NCBI GenBank assembly: GCA_013203465.1
Contig: JABMNR010000065.1
Span: forward strand, 1 to 36,135
Length of the DNA: 36,135 nt
Direction of reading: 5' to 3'
Origin: Alphaproteobacteria bacterium
GTDB taxonomy: Bacteria > Pseudomonadota > Alphaproteobacteria > Thalassobaculales > Thalassobaculaceae
Shown: one piece after another, positions 8,296-15,185 of the stretch
Layout of the letters: every line of letters begins with the position of its first letter
Position numbering within the stretch: the first letter of the stretch is position 1
The notes under the pieces: generated by a model
Seen by the model: only the letters and a program-made list of their open reading frames with translations
Told to the model about the DNA's origin: nothing
Database searches by the model: none
Made by a program: the position numbers and the translations under genes

Positions 8296-9153
8296 ATGCG
8301 GTTCAACGAGAGGCGGAAGCGGTTTCGGGAGGCGTTCGCGGCCGATCGGTGCGTCTTTCCCGGATCGGTGTACGATCCGATCTCGGCGCGAATCGCCGAG
8401 GATTTGGGCTTCGAGATCGGTATGTTCGCGGGTTCGATCGCCTCGATGACTGTGCTGGGCGCGCCCGATCTGATCGTGCTGACGCTGAGCGAGTTCGCCG
8501 ACCAAGCCCGGCGCATTGGCCGGGCGAGCGCGATCCCTTTGATGGTCGACGCCGATCACGGTTACGGCAATGCCTTGAACGTCAGACGCACCGTCGAGGA
8601 GTTGGAGATGGCGGGGGTGGCGGGGCTATCGATCGAGGACACCGCCCTGCCGCAACCCTTTGGCTCCGATGGCGCCACTATCCTGCTGTCGGTCGAGGAG
8701 GGGGTCGGCAAGATGAAGGCGGCCCTGGCCGGCCGCACCGATCCGGGCCTGACCATCGCCGGGCGCACCAGCGCGCTCTCCGTCACCGGGGTCGAGGATG
8801 CCATCGAACGGGTGCGAGCCTATGAGGCCGTGGGTGTGGATGCGGTGTTCCTGGTGGGCGCCAAGACCCGTGATCAGATCGACGCCGTGGCCGCGGCGGT
8901 CTCGGTGCCGATCATCCTCGGCGGCACCACACCGGAGATTCAGGACCTGGACTATCTGAGCGCCCGGGGCGTGCGGCTCTGCCTTCAGGGCCATCAACCC
9001 TTCGCCGCCGGTGTGCGGGCGGTGTACGAGACCCTGAAGGCGTTGCGCGAAGGCACCAAGCCGGCCGAACTCACCGGGATCGCCGACGCGGCGCTGATGG
9101 CGCGGGTGACGCGGAACGCGGCCTACAAGGCGCTGATCGAGGAGACGCTCTGA
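8296..9153 (+). CDS. Oxaloacetate decarboxylase, PEP mutase/isocitrate lyase superfamily
   Basis: A 285-residue TIM-barrel enzyme closely resembling the Pseudomonas aeruginosa PA4872 type, which decarboxylates oxaloacetate to pyruvate without biotin. Seen: SVYDPISARIAEDLGF near residue 24, the Mg-binding VDADHGYGN (Asp85, Asp87), SIEDT (Glu113) and the substrate arginine in AGRTSA (Arg157). The start is ATG 8296, fixed by a Shine-Dalgarno AGGAG at 8284-8288; the open frame upstream is spurious. It is a lone gene, divergent from soeA and convergent with the usp gene. The superfamily also contains methylisocitrate lyases and phosphonate enzymes, but the GHQP ending and the HGYGN loop favour this subgroup. 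Confidence 0.82.
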   Translation: MRFNERRKRFREAFAADRCVFPGSVYDPISARIAEDLGFEIGMFAGSIASMTVLGAPDLIVLTLSEFADQARRIGRASAIPLMVDADHGYGNALNVRRTVEELEMAGVAGLSIEDTALPQPFGSDGATILLSVEEGVGKMKAALAGRTDPGLTIAGRTSALSVTGVEDAIERVRAYEAVGVDAVFLVGAKTRDQIDAVAAAVSVPIILGGTTPEIQDLDYLSARGVRLCLQGHQPFAAGVRAVYETLKALREGTKPAELTGIADAALMARVTRNAAYKALIEETL

Positions 9154-9191
9154 GCGCGTGAGCCGGGGCTGTTGTCGATGACGGGCCGGCC

Positions 9192-9205
9192 TTGAGGCAG
9201 ATCAA
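9192..9205. promoter_or_regulatory. FNR/FixK/Dnr-type box in a convergent intergenic region
   Basis: TTGAGGCAGATCAA matches the TTGAT-N4-ATCAA consensus of FNR-family regulators at nine of ten defined positions. It lies 39 bases after the oxaloacetate decarboxylase stop and 35 bases before the 3' end of the convergent usp gene, so it does not precede any gene seen here. No convincing -10 follows at the usual distance in either direction. It may be a chance match, an antisense or sRNA promoter, or a leftover from a lost gene. Confidence 0.45.
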
Positions 9206-9213
9206 AGCGTTAT

Positions 9214-9228
9214 GACGGGTAGCCCGTC
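9214..9228. terminator. Short hairpin between convergent genes
   Basis: GACGGG-TAG-CCCGTC is a perfect 6-base-pair stem with a three-base loop, between the oxaloacetate decarboxylase and usp stops. There is no T-run on either side, so factor-independent termination is doubtful. It may serve as an mRNA 3'-end stabiliser for either gene. Confidence 0.3.
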
Positions 9229-9239
9229 GTCGGGGGCGA

Positions 9240-9722
9240 TCACGTCAGCCCGTCGATTTCTTTGTCGGTCAATGTTCCGGGCACAATGGTGATCGGGATG
9301 CGCAGGCGGGCCGCCCCCTTGGTCGATAGATACGACACCAGCGGGCCGGGGTTGTCGGCGTTGGTATCGGCGCCGAGCACCAGAATGGAAATCGTCGGTT
9401 CTTCGTCGATCAGCTTCATCAGCTCCTCGCGCACCGGCCCCTCGCGCAGGTAGAGTACCGGGATCGTCCCGGAGATTTCCACCACCATCTCGCTCATGCG
9501 CTCCATCAGCGCCTCCGCCTCGGCGCGGGCTTCCTCGCGCATCAACTCGCCCACACCCATCCAGTGCTGAAACTCCACCGGCTCGATGGCGCGGAACAAC
9601 GCCACCCGGCCGCCGGTGTGGCGCGCCCGCTGACAGGCGAAGCGCAAAGCGACTTTCATCTCCTCGCTGTCGTCGATGACGACGAGGAAGACGCGTTGCG
9701 GCTCGTGCGGACTATCGCTCAT
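9240..9722 (-). CDS. Universal stress protein (UspA family)
   Basis: A 160-residue single Usp domain. It opens with the typical first strand and acidic loop VFLVVIDDSEEMKVAL, where the Asp of the nucleotide site would sit. It then has VALFRAIEP and the late strand SILVLGADT. The G-x2-G-x9-G-S/T ATP loop is not clear: the stretch reads GADTNADNPGPLVSYLSTKG, so ATP binding is uncertain. It starts 29 bases after the stop of the TIGR02186 gene, so it probably ends the same transcript as the sulfite exporter. Likely a stress-linked regulator; the partner is unknown. Confidence 0.85.
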   Translation of the reverse strand: MSDSPHEPQRVFLVVIDDSEEMKVALRFACQRARHTGGRVALFRAIEPVEFQHWMGVGELMREEARAEAEALMERMSEMVVEISGTIPVLYLREGPVREELMKLIDEEPTISILVLGADTNADNPGPLVSYLSTKGAARLRIPITIVPGTLTDKEIDGLT

Positions 9723-9751
9723 ACTTGGTCCTGTATAGCCATTGCAGGAAC

Positions 9752-10513
9752 TCAGACCTTACGGAAGATCGCCGCCGCGAGCCAGCCCGCCGCCACGGCG
9801 ATAGCGATGGCGATCAGGCCATAGGCGGCGGAATTGGTGTGGGCGAACAAAAACACATCGGCGCCGATTCCGACCTTGGATATTTGCAGCGGCGTGGTCT
9901 GAGCGTGCACCGGGCTGCCGTCGCGGATGTAGTAGACCGAGACGGTGTAGATGCCGGTGGTCACGTTGGTGGGGAAGTGCACCCGGCTGCGGAACAGGCG
10001 GTCCGACAGCACGGTAATCGGCTGAACCTCGGCGCCATATAACCGCTGCCGCGTTTTGTTCCGGATCAGGGCCGAGCGGAAGGTGTCGATTTGCGACGGA
10101 GGAACCGCCGCGTCCACGCCGACGGGGCGCATATTGATGTTCTCGACGCCGATCTCCTGTCGGGCCCGAACGTCCTCCGGCGCTACCTCGCCCAGCGGTT
10201 TGGTGGTGGCGACGGCGTAGAATGCCGGCACGTTCTCAAAGGTCATGGAGTCGACATTGGCCCACACGCCGATGACACGGTCCTTGCGTCGCACGGTCAC
10301 CCGGTCACGCGGACCGGTTACCACCACCACGATTTCGCCCTCGCCCTCGATCGCGCCGAACAGCAGGACATCGGCACCGGTGAAGCCGGTGGTAATGGCC
10401 ACCAGATGGTCTGACAGATCAGCCACCAGTTCCTGTTGTGCCCGGGCTGAAGAGGTTGCGCCCAGAATGCCGAGAACGGCCAGGAAGGTGAGCGTGAAGG
10501 CGCGGATGAACAT
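9752..10513 (-). CDS. TIGR02186 family (Alph_Pro_TM) membrane-anchored protein
   Basis: A 253-residue protein with an N-terminal signal sequence (hydrophobic residues 5-20, likely cleavage after SARA). A large beta-rich periplasmic domain follows, then one C-terminal helix (about residues 228-248) ending in KV. This layout and the phrase DVLLFGAIEGEG identify the alphaproteobacterial TIGR02186 family, function unknown. It starts three bases after the stop of the TauE/SafE gene. The two families are habitually neighbours in Alphaproteobacteria, so it is probably a periplasmic accessory of the exporter (inference). Confidence 0.82.
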   Translation of the reverse strand: MFIRAFTLTFLAVLGILGATSSARAQQELVADLSDHLVAITTGFTGADVLLFGAIEGEGEIVVVVTGPRDRVTVRRKDRVIGVWANVDSMTFENVPAFYAVATTKPLGEVAPEDVRARQEIGVENINMRPVGVDAAVPPSQIDTFRSALIRNKTRQRLYGAEVQPITVLSDRLFRSRVHFPTNVTTGIYTVSVYYIRDGSPVHAQTTPLQISKVGIGADVFLFAHTNSAAYGLIAIAIAVAAGWLAAAIFRKV

Positions 10514-10516
10514 CGT

Positions 10517-11449
10517 TTAATGCCCTATCGCTGGAACGATGGAGAACACGTCCTGCGGCGTGACGACCAAGTCGAAGCCGAGCTTGATACACACTATCAT
10601 GACCATCAACGCCAACAGGCCGCGCAACTGCTCACCCTTCAAGCGGCCGCTGAACCGGGTGCCGATCTGCGCGCCGATCACGGCACCGATCAACAGCAGG
10701 ATCGCCAACACAACATCCACGGTTTGGGTGTTGATCGCTTGCAGCAAGGTGACGTTGGCGGTGACGAAAATGATCTGAAACAGCGAGGTGCCGACCACCA
10801 CACTGGTCGGCATGCCGAGGAGATAGATCATTGCCGGCACCATGATGAAACCGCCGCCAACGCCCATCAACGCCGCCAAAATGCCAACGAAGAAGCCGAT
10901 ACCCAGAGGCAGAAAAGCGCTGATGTAGAGTTTTGAGCGCCGAAACCGCATCTTCAACGGCAGACCGTGCAGCCATGTATGCTGATGCAGCTTGCCACGC
11001 GGCGGCAGCTTCCTGCGGGATCGAAGGATGGCGCGCAGGCTCTCGCTCAGCATCAGCGCGCCGATGGTGCCGAGGAACACGACGTAGAGCAGTTTGATCG
11101 CTAGATCGATCTGACCGTGGGTGCGCAACGCGGCGAAGGCCCACACGCCGATGGACGACCCCAGGAAACCGCCGACCAGCAGCACACCGCCCATCTTGAA
11201 ATCGACATTGCCGCGCCGCCAATGGGCGATCACGCCGGAAACCGAGGAGGCGACGATCTGGTTTGCCTCGGTGCCCACGGCGACCGCCGCCGGCACACCA
11301 ATGAAGATCAGCAGCGGCGTCATCAGAAATCCGCCGCCCACGCCGAACAACCCCGATAGAAATCCAATCATGCCGCCCATGCCCAGAATCAGCAGAACGT
11401 CCACTGACATTTCAGCTATGGGCAGGTAGATCGGAATCAAACTCGGCAT
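10517..11449 (-). CDS. TauE/SafE (TSUP) family exporter, probable sulfite/organosulfur anion export
   Basis: A 310-residue polytopic protein of the TSUP family. The internal duplication is plain: GLFGVGGGFLMTPLL in the first half and ALMGVGGGFIMVPAM in the second, each after a glycine-rich helix. A basic cytoplasmic loop (about residues 140-165) separates the halves. TSUP members move sulfite, sulfoacetate or related anions out of the cell. Here the context is unusually telling: a rhodanese and an ArsR regulator upstream, TIGR02186 three bases downstream, and a sulfite dehydrogenase operon 2.4 kb away. The start ATG 11449 reads MPSLIPIYL; an in-frame ATG 13 residues in (MSVDVLL) is also possible. 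Confidence 0.82.
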   Translation of the reverse strand: MPSLIPIYLPIAEMSVDVLLILGMGGMIGFLSGLFGVGGGFLMTPLLIFIGVPAAVAVGTEANQIVASSVSGVIAHWRRGNVDFKMGGVLLVGGFLGSSIGVWAFAALRTHGQIDLAIKLLYVVFLGTIGALMLSESLRAILRSRRKLPPRGKLHQHTWLHGLPLKMRFRRSKLYISAFLPLGIGFFVGILAALMGVGGGFIMVPAMIYLLGMPTSVVVGTSLFQIIFVTANVTLLQAINTQTVDVVLAILLLIGAVIGAQIGTRFSGRLKGEQLRGLLALMVMIVCIKLGFDLVVTPQDVFSIVPAIGH

Positions 11450-11474
11450 CGAGGAACCGTTGGCGAAACGAAAC

Positions 11475-11504
11475 CACGCCCCGCCGGGTGATCCGGGGGG
11501 CGTG
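11475..11504 (-). promoter_or_regulatory. Strong hairpin in the leader of the sulfite exporter gene
   Basis: CACGCCCC-GCCGG pairs with CCGG-GGGGCGTG around a five-base loop, one base bulged, giving a stem of about twelve pairs. It sits 26-55 bases before the exporter start. On the minus strand it is followed by GTTTCGTTTCG, which is partly U-rich. It could be a weak terminator of the arsR-rhodanese transcript or an attenuator for the exporter pair. Confidence 0.4.
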
Positions 11505-11541
11505 CCCTATGTCACTACACCTTGCGTGCCGCCCTGAAAAG

Positions 11542-11557
11542 CCCTTTGACTCAAGGG
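11542..11557. promoter_or_regulatory. Inverted repeat upstream of the exporter gene
   Basis: CCCTTTGACTCAAGGG has TTGA-C-TCAA at its core, flanked by CCC and GGG with one extra T. It lies in the 143-base gap between the rhodanese and exporter genes. It is a plausible operator (for example for the ArsR protein encoded upstream), but its centre spacing is too short for an FNR-type box. No regulator can be assigned from sequence. Confidence 0.3.
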
Positions 11558-11592
11558 ATTGTTAGAAATGTGCCGGGACGTGCCGGTTGCTT

Positions 11593-11925
11593 CTAGTCGC
11601 CGCGTTCGGTCGGTCGTCCGGCATGGATCCAGTTGATGATGCCGCCTTCTAGGCGCCACATCGGCTGGTCGAACCCGCTGGCAAGCAGACGTTCGGCGGC
11701 GGCACCGCAGCGCACCCCGCTGCGGCAGTGGATGACCAGTCGCGTTCCCGGCGCCGCCAAGATGTCGGCCGGGTCGAATTGGGACAGCGGCACGAGGGTT
11801 GAGCCGGCGATCCGGGCTTCGGCAAACTCATGCGGCTCGCGGACGTCAATCAGGGTGACCAGATTCGTCGCCATCCAACCGGCAAGGGTGCCCGGATCGA
11901 CGAATGAGGCGGCGGGTCCGGTCAT
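11593..11925 (-). CDS. Single-domain rhodanese (sulfurtransferase)
   Basis: A 110-residue rhodanese domain. The active loop HCRSGVR holds the persulfide-forming cysteine in the C-x-S-G-x-R form typical of GlpE-like single-domain enzymes. DVREPHEF near residue 27 is the conserved entry motif, and LEGGIINW closes the fold. It begins 10 bases after the stop of the ArsR gene. No signal peptide is present, so it acts in the cytoplasm. It could pass sulfane sulfur to a thiol acceptor or release sulfite-forming intermediates. In this setting a role in sulfide/persulfide detoxification is inferred. Confidence 0.88.
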   Translation of the reverse strand: MTGPAASFVDPGTLAGWMATNLVTLIDVREPHEFAEARIAGSTLVPLSQFDPADILAAPGTRLVIHCRSGVRCGAAAERLLASGFDQPMWRLEGGIINWIHAGRPTERGD

Positions 11926-11935
11926 GGGCGAGGCG

Positions 11936-12292
11936 TCACTCGCCGACCCGCCGCCGATGCGCCGCCGGTTCCTCGTGTGGTTTGCCGTACAATCGGCACA
12001 GCGTGTCGAGCAACGCCATCACGTCGGCCGAAGCGACCGAATAGAACACCGTCTGCGCGGACCGGCGCGTTTTGACGACACCGTGCTGACGCATCTTGGC
12101 GAGGTGCTGCGACAAGGCGGATTGGGAAATGCCGCACGCCCGTTCCAACTCGGAGACCGAGCGTTCGCCAGCCTGCACGAGTTCGCATAACACCATCAAC
12201 CGGCGGTCATTCGCGAGAACCCGCAAGATCGTCGCCGCTGTTGCCGCGTTCTGCCGCAGCAACTGAACCGATTGGTCTTTGTTCGCTTCCAC
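11936..12292 (-). CDS. ArsR family regulator, BigR/SqrR-like candidate persulfide sensor
   Basis: A 118-residue winged-helix repressor. The recognition region is ISQSALSQHLAKMRQHG, and the wing holds TRRSAQTVFYS, the form seen in BigR/SqrR proteins rather than metal-sensing ArsR or SmtB. Cysteines lie at 36, 53 and 99. Cys36 (LMVLC) aligns with the first redox cysteine of BigR. Cys99 lies on the last helix, but four residues before the position of BigR's second cysteine, where Gly103 occurs here. The metal motif CVC is absent. It directly precedes the rhodanese gene. Likely role: repress the sulfur genes until a persulfide joins the two cysteines. The family is firm; the ligand is inference. 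Confidence 0.82.
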   Translation of the reverse strand: MEANKDQSVQLLRQNAATAATILRVLANDRRLMVLCELVQAGERSVSELERACGISQSALSQHLAKMRQHGVVKTRRSAQTVFYSVASADVMALLDTLCRLYGKPHEEPAAHRRRVGE

Positions 12293-12323
12293 GCTGCGTG
12301 CCCCCCGCTCGTGCTATCCGGGA

Positions 12324-12353
12324 GTCATAGTGCACGTTACGCGCGTGATGCAA
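12324..12353 (-). promoter_or_regulatory. Candidate sigma-70 promoter of the arsR-rhodanese operon
   Basis: Minus-strand TTGCAT (12348-12353) and TATGAC (12324-12329) are 18 bases apart. A transcript start near 12317 would leave a leader of about 25 bases before ATG 12292. Between the two hexamers lies the perfect palindrome ACGCGCGT (12339-12346), a place where an autoregulating ArsR protein could bind. Neither hexamer is a perfect match. Confidence 0.35.
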
Positions 12354-12435
12354 GGCCGGCGAGGATCGTGGCGAGACCTATGGCGTGGGGATGTTTTCGC
12401 GCACCGGTTTATGCCGCCACGCGTGTCTCTAAGGG

Positions 12436-12458
12436 CACCGCCGGTCATGATGGCGGTG
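12436..12458. repeat. Inverted repeat downstream of the hutF fragment
   Basis: CACCGCC and GGCGGTG form a perfect 7-base-pair stem around a nine-base loop. It lies just past the hutF remnant in the gene-poor stretch before arsR. There is no T-run on either strand. Together with the remnant it fills the roughly 370 bases between arsR and the ABC ATPase gene; I see no intact gene there. Confidence 0.35.
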
Positions 12459-12480
12459 ACGCGGGTCCCGGACGGCGCGG

Positions 12481-12624
12481 TTCCTCCGCCGGGTTCACGC
12501 AAACGTGACTGTCGGGGCCGATGCCGATGGCCCCGCCCTCGGCAAGGTATTCCTCGGCCGGGAACAAACCATCGCCCAAACTAGCCTCGGTCGTCGGGCA
12601 TAAACCGGCCGCCGCGCCGGATCG
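12481..12624 (-). pseudogene. Internal fragment of formimidoylglutamate deiminase (hutF remnant)
   Basis: Forty-eight codons of the minus strand read as the conserved core of HutF: AGLCPTTEASLGDGLFPAEE, then AEGGAIGIGPDSHVCVNPAEE. Known HutF proteins carry the same blocks, with the catalytic Asp in G-x-DSHV, then continue with ELRWLEYGQRL. Here the match ends at that Glu-Glu, and no continuation is seen in any frame of the next 100 bases. Neither an N-terminal half nor a start is present. The fragment is about a tenth of a normal gene of roughly 450 codons. It lies between arsR and the ABC ATPase, next to hutU and hutH, so it is most likely the stump of a deletion in a former hut operon. Confidence 0.75.
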
Positions 12625-12664
12625 CGCGCAGGGAATGCGGCGCGATGCCGAGCCGCCTGTCCGG

Positions 12665-13438
12665 CTAGCCGTTGGTTCGGCCCATCGCGTCGGCCAAGGC
12701 GGCTTCGACGCGGGCGCGTAGGGCGATGAACGCCGGGTCGGTTCGCGCGGTTCCCGGACGCGACAGGGCGATGGCGATATCGGCGACGATCCGCCCCGGC
12801 CGAGGGGACAGCACCAGCACCCGATCGGCCAAATAGACCGCTTCCTCCACGTCGTGGGTGACCAGGATGACGGTGGCCGTGGTGCGGGTTCGCACGGCGG
12901 CCAGCAGCCCCTGCATCTCCTGCCGGGTGATCCGGTCCAGCGCGCCGAACGGTTCGTCCAGCAGCAGCAGGCGCGGTTCCGGCGCCAACGCCCGGGCCAG
13001 GGCCGCACGCTGTGCCATGCCGCCGGACAACGCGCGCGGTAGGCTTGCCGTGAAGCCGTCAAGCCCGACGGTGCTGATCCATTCGGCCACCCGGTCGCGC
13101 ACCACCTCACGAGGTAGCCCGGCTTCGACCAGGCCAAAGCCGATGTTGTCGGCCGCATCCAGCCACGGGAACAGCGCCGGCTGTTGGAACACCACACCGC
13201 GATCGGGGCTTGGGTGCGTCACCGGCTCGCCATGCGCCCAGACCGTTCCGGCGCTTGGCCTGTCCAGCCCGGCCATCAGCCGCAGCAGTGTCGACTTGCC
13301 ACAGCCCGACGGCCCGACCAGGGCGACGAAGCTCTGCGCCGCGACCGTAAGATCGAGCGGTGCGAGCACCCGCAGATCGGCGAAATCACGGGTAACACCA
13401 TCAAGCCGGATGGCCGGTGTCGGAGGCATCTCGTCCAT
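12665..13438 (-). CDS. ABC transporter ATP-binding protein, nitrate/sulfonate/taurine type
   Basis: A 257-residue ATPase. Walker A is GPSGCGKST (42-50), the Q-loop is [11 protein letters not shown], the signature is LSGGMAQR (137-144), Walker B is [12 protein letters not shown], and the switch histidine is in LVTHDVEEA. The ending [12 protein letters not shown] is the mark of the SsuB/TauB/NrtD/ThiZ-like group. No permease or binding protein gene lies beside it, so the partner genes are either elsewhere or lost; the hutF stump 40 bases downstream suggests loss. It diverges from hutU with 61 bases between. Substrate open: sulfonate, nitrate, thiamine precursor, or a histidine-related compound given the locus. 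Confidence 0.87.
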   Translation of the reverse strand: MDEMPPTPAIRLDGVTRDFADLRVLAPLDLTVAAQSFVALVGPSGCGKSTLLRLMAGLDRPSAGTVWAHGEPVTHPSPDRGVVFQQPALFPWLDAADNIGFGLVEAGLPREVVRDRVAEWISTVGLDGFTASLPRALSGGMAQRAALARALAPEPRLLLLDEPFGALDRITRQEMQGLLAAVRTRTTATVILVTHDVEEAVYLADRVLVLSPRPGRIVADIAIALSRPGTARTDPAFIALRARVEAALADAMGRTNG

Positions 13439-13499
13439 GGTCTGGGCTTATGCCATCCTCGGGGTGCCGGCGGAAGCCGAACAGACGAAGGAACTAGCC

Positions 13500-15185
13500 A
13501 TGACCCCGACCACCGATCCACGCCTCGACAACGCCCGGCACATCCGCGCGGCGCGCGGCACCACCTTGTCGGCGAAAAGCTGGCAGACCGAGGGGGCGCT
13601 GCGCATGCTGATGAACAACCTCGATCCGGAGGTCGCCGAGAAGCCGGAGGCGCTGGTGGTCTATGGCGGCATCGGCCGGGCGGCGCGGGACTGGGCCAGT
13701 TTCGACCGCATCGTCTCGGCGTTGAAGGATCTGGAGGACGACCAGACCCTGTTGGTGCAGTCGGGCAAGCCGGTCGGCGTGTTCCGTACCCACCCGGACG
13801 CCCCCCGGGTGTTGATCGCCAACTCCAATCTGGTCGGCAAATGGGCGAATTGGGAGCATTTCCACGCCCTCGATCGCCAGGGCCTGATGATGTACGGCCA
13901 GATGACCGCCGGGTCATGGATCTACATCGGCAGCCAGGGGATCGTGCAAGGCACCTACGAGACCTTCGTCGAGGTTGGCCGGCAACACTACGGCGGCAAT
14001 CTCAAAGGGCGCTGGATCCTGACCGCCGGCCTCGGCGGGATGGGTGGCGCGCAACCGCTGGCGGCGACCATGGCGGGGGCGTCGATGCTGGCGGTCGAGT
14101 GTCAGCCGAGCCGGATCGAGCGGCGGCTGGAAACCGGCTATCTCGACCGCAAGGCCGACAATCTGGACGACGCGTTGGCGATTATCCAAGAGGCGTGCGC
14201 CAATGGTGAGGCGGTGTCGGTCGGCCTGTTGGGCAACGCGGCCGAGGTTTATCCGGAACTGGTCCGGCGCGGGGTGCGGCCGGACGTCGTGACCGACCAG
14301 ACCAGCGCCCATGACCCGTTGAACGGCTACCTGCCCGCCGGGTGGAGCCTCGACGAAGCCGAACGCCAGCGCGAGCGTGAACCGGCAGCGGTGACCAAGG
14401 CCGCGATGGCGTCGATGGCCGAGCATGTGAAAGCGATGCTGGCGTTCTGGCGCGAGGGGGTGCCGACGCTGGATTACGGCAACAATCTTCGGCAGATGGC
14501 GTTCGACGTCGGGGTGGAGGACGCGTTCGATTTTCCCGGCTTCGTGCCCGCCTATATCCGACCGCTGTTCTGTCGCGGGATCGGGCCGTTCCGCTGGGCG
14601 GCGCTGTCCGGCGATCCCGAGGACATCTACAAGACCGACGCCAAGGTGAAGGAGGTGATCCCGGACGACCCGCATCTGCACAACTGGCTCGACATGGCCA
14701 AGGAGCGCATTCACTTCCAAGGTCTGCCGAGTCGTATCTGCTGGGTCGGGCTGGGCGATCGGCACCGGCTTGGGTTGGCGTTCAACGAGATGGTCGCCCA
14801 GGGCGAGATTGGGCCGGTGGTGATCGGCCGCGACCATCTGGATTCCGGCTCGGTCGCCAGCCCCAACCGCGAGACCGAGGCGATGAAGGACGGCTCCGAC
14901 GCGGTGGCCGATTGGCCGTTGCTGAACGCGCTGCTGAACTGCGCATCGGGCGCCACCTGGGTGTCGATCCATCACGGCGGCGGCGTCGGTATCGGCTATT
15001 CGCAACATGCCGGCATGGTGGTGGTCTGCGACGGCACCGAGGAGGCGGCGCGGCGGGTCGAGCGGGTGCTGTGGAACGACCCGGCGACCGGCGTCATGCG
15101 CCACGCCGACGCCGGCTACGACATCGCCATCGACTGCGCCCGCGAGCAGGGACTGAACTTGCCATTCCTGGAGGGCGGGCGATGA
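13500..15185 (+). CDS. hutU: Urocanate hydratase
   Basis: A 561-residue enzyme of the usual length. It adds water to urocanate to give imidazolonepropionate, step two of histidine breakdown, using bound NAD+ as electrophile. Visible: the NAD-binding [11 protein letters not shown] (177-187), the catalytic cysteine in RICWVGLGD (Cys414, matching Cys410 of Pseudomonas putida) and the late [15 protein letters not shown]. The start ATG 13500 is fixed by AAGGA at 13488-13492; the longer open frame upstream is antisense to the ABC ATPase and is not used. The stop overlaps the hutH start (ATGA). No hutI or hutG is present in the window. Confidence 0.97.
   Translation: MTPTTDPRLDNARHIRAARGTTLSAKSWQTEGALRMLMNNLDPEVAEKPEALVVYGGIGRAARDWASFDRIVSALKDLEDDQTLLVQSGKPVGVFRTHPDAPRVLIANSNLVGKWANWEHFHALDRQGLMMYGQMTAGSWIYIGSQGIVQGTYETFVEVGRQHYGGNLKGRWILTAGLGGMGGAQPLAATMAGASMLAVECQPSRIERRLETGYLDRKADNLDDALAIIQEACANGEAVSVGLLGNAAEVYPELVRRGVRPDVVTDQTSAHDPLNGYLPAGWSLDEAERQREREPAAVTKAAMASMAEHVKAMLAFWREGVPTLDYGNNLRQMAFDVGVEDAFDFPGFVPAYIRPLFCRGIGPFRWAALSGDPEDIYKTDAKVKEVIPDDPHLHNWLDMAKERIHFQGLPSRICWVGLGDRHRLGLAFNEMVAQGEIGPVVIGRDHLDSGSVASPNRETEAMKDGSDAVADWPLLNALLNCASGATWVSIHHGGGVGIGYSQHAGMVVVCDGTEEAARRVERVLWNDPATGVMRHADAGYDIAIDCAREQGLNLPFLEGGR

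Noticed and set aside
11542-11557. TTGACTCAA as an FNR/FixK box
   Set aside because: The half sites are separated by one base instead of six, so the two subunits of an FNR-type dimer could not bind.
12481-12624. hutF fragment as a functional small gene
   Set aside because: It covers only an internal slice of the enzyme without start codon, barrel ends or most metal ligands.
12858-13499. Extension of the hutU frame by 214 codons upstream
   Set aside because: This part is antisense to the intact ABC ATPase gene and is Arg/Ser-rich; ATG 13500 has a ribosome site and gives the normal HutU length.
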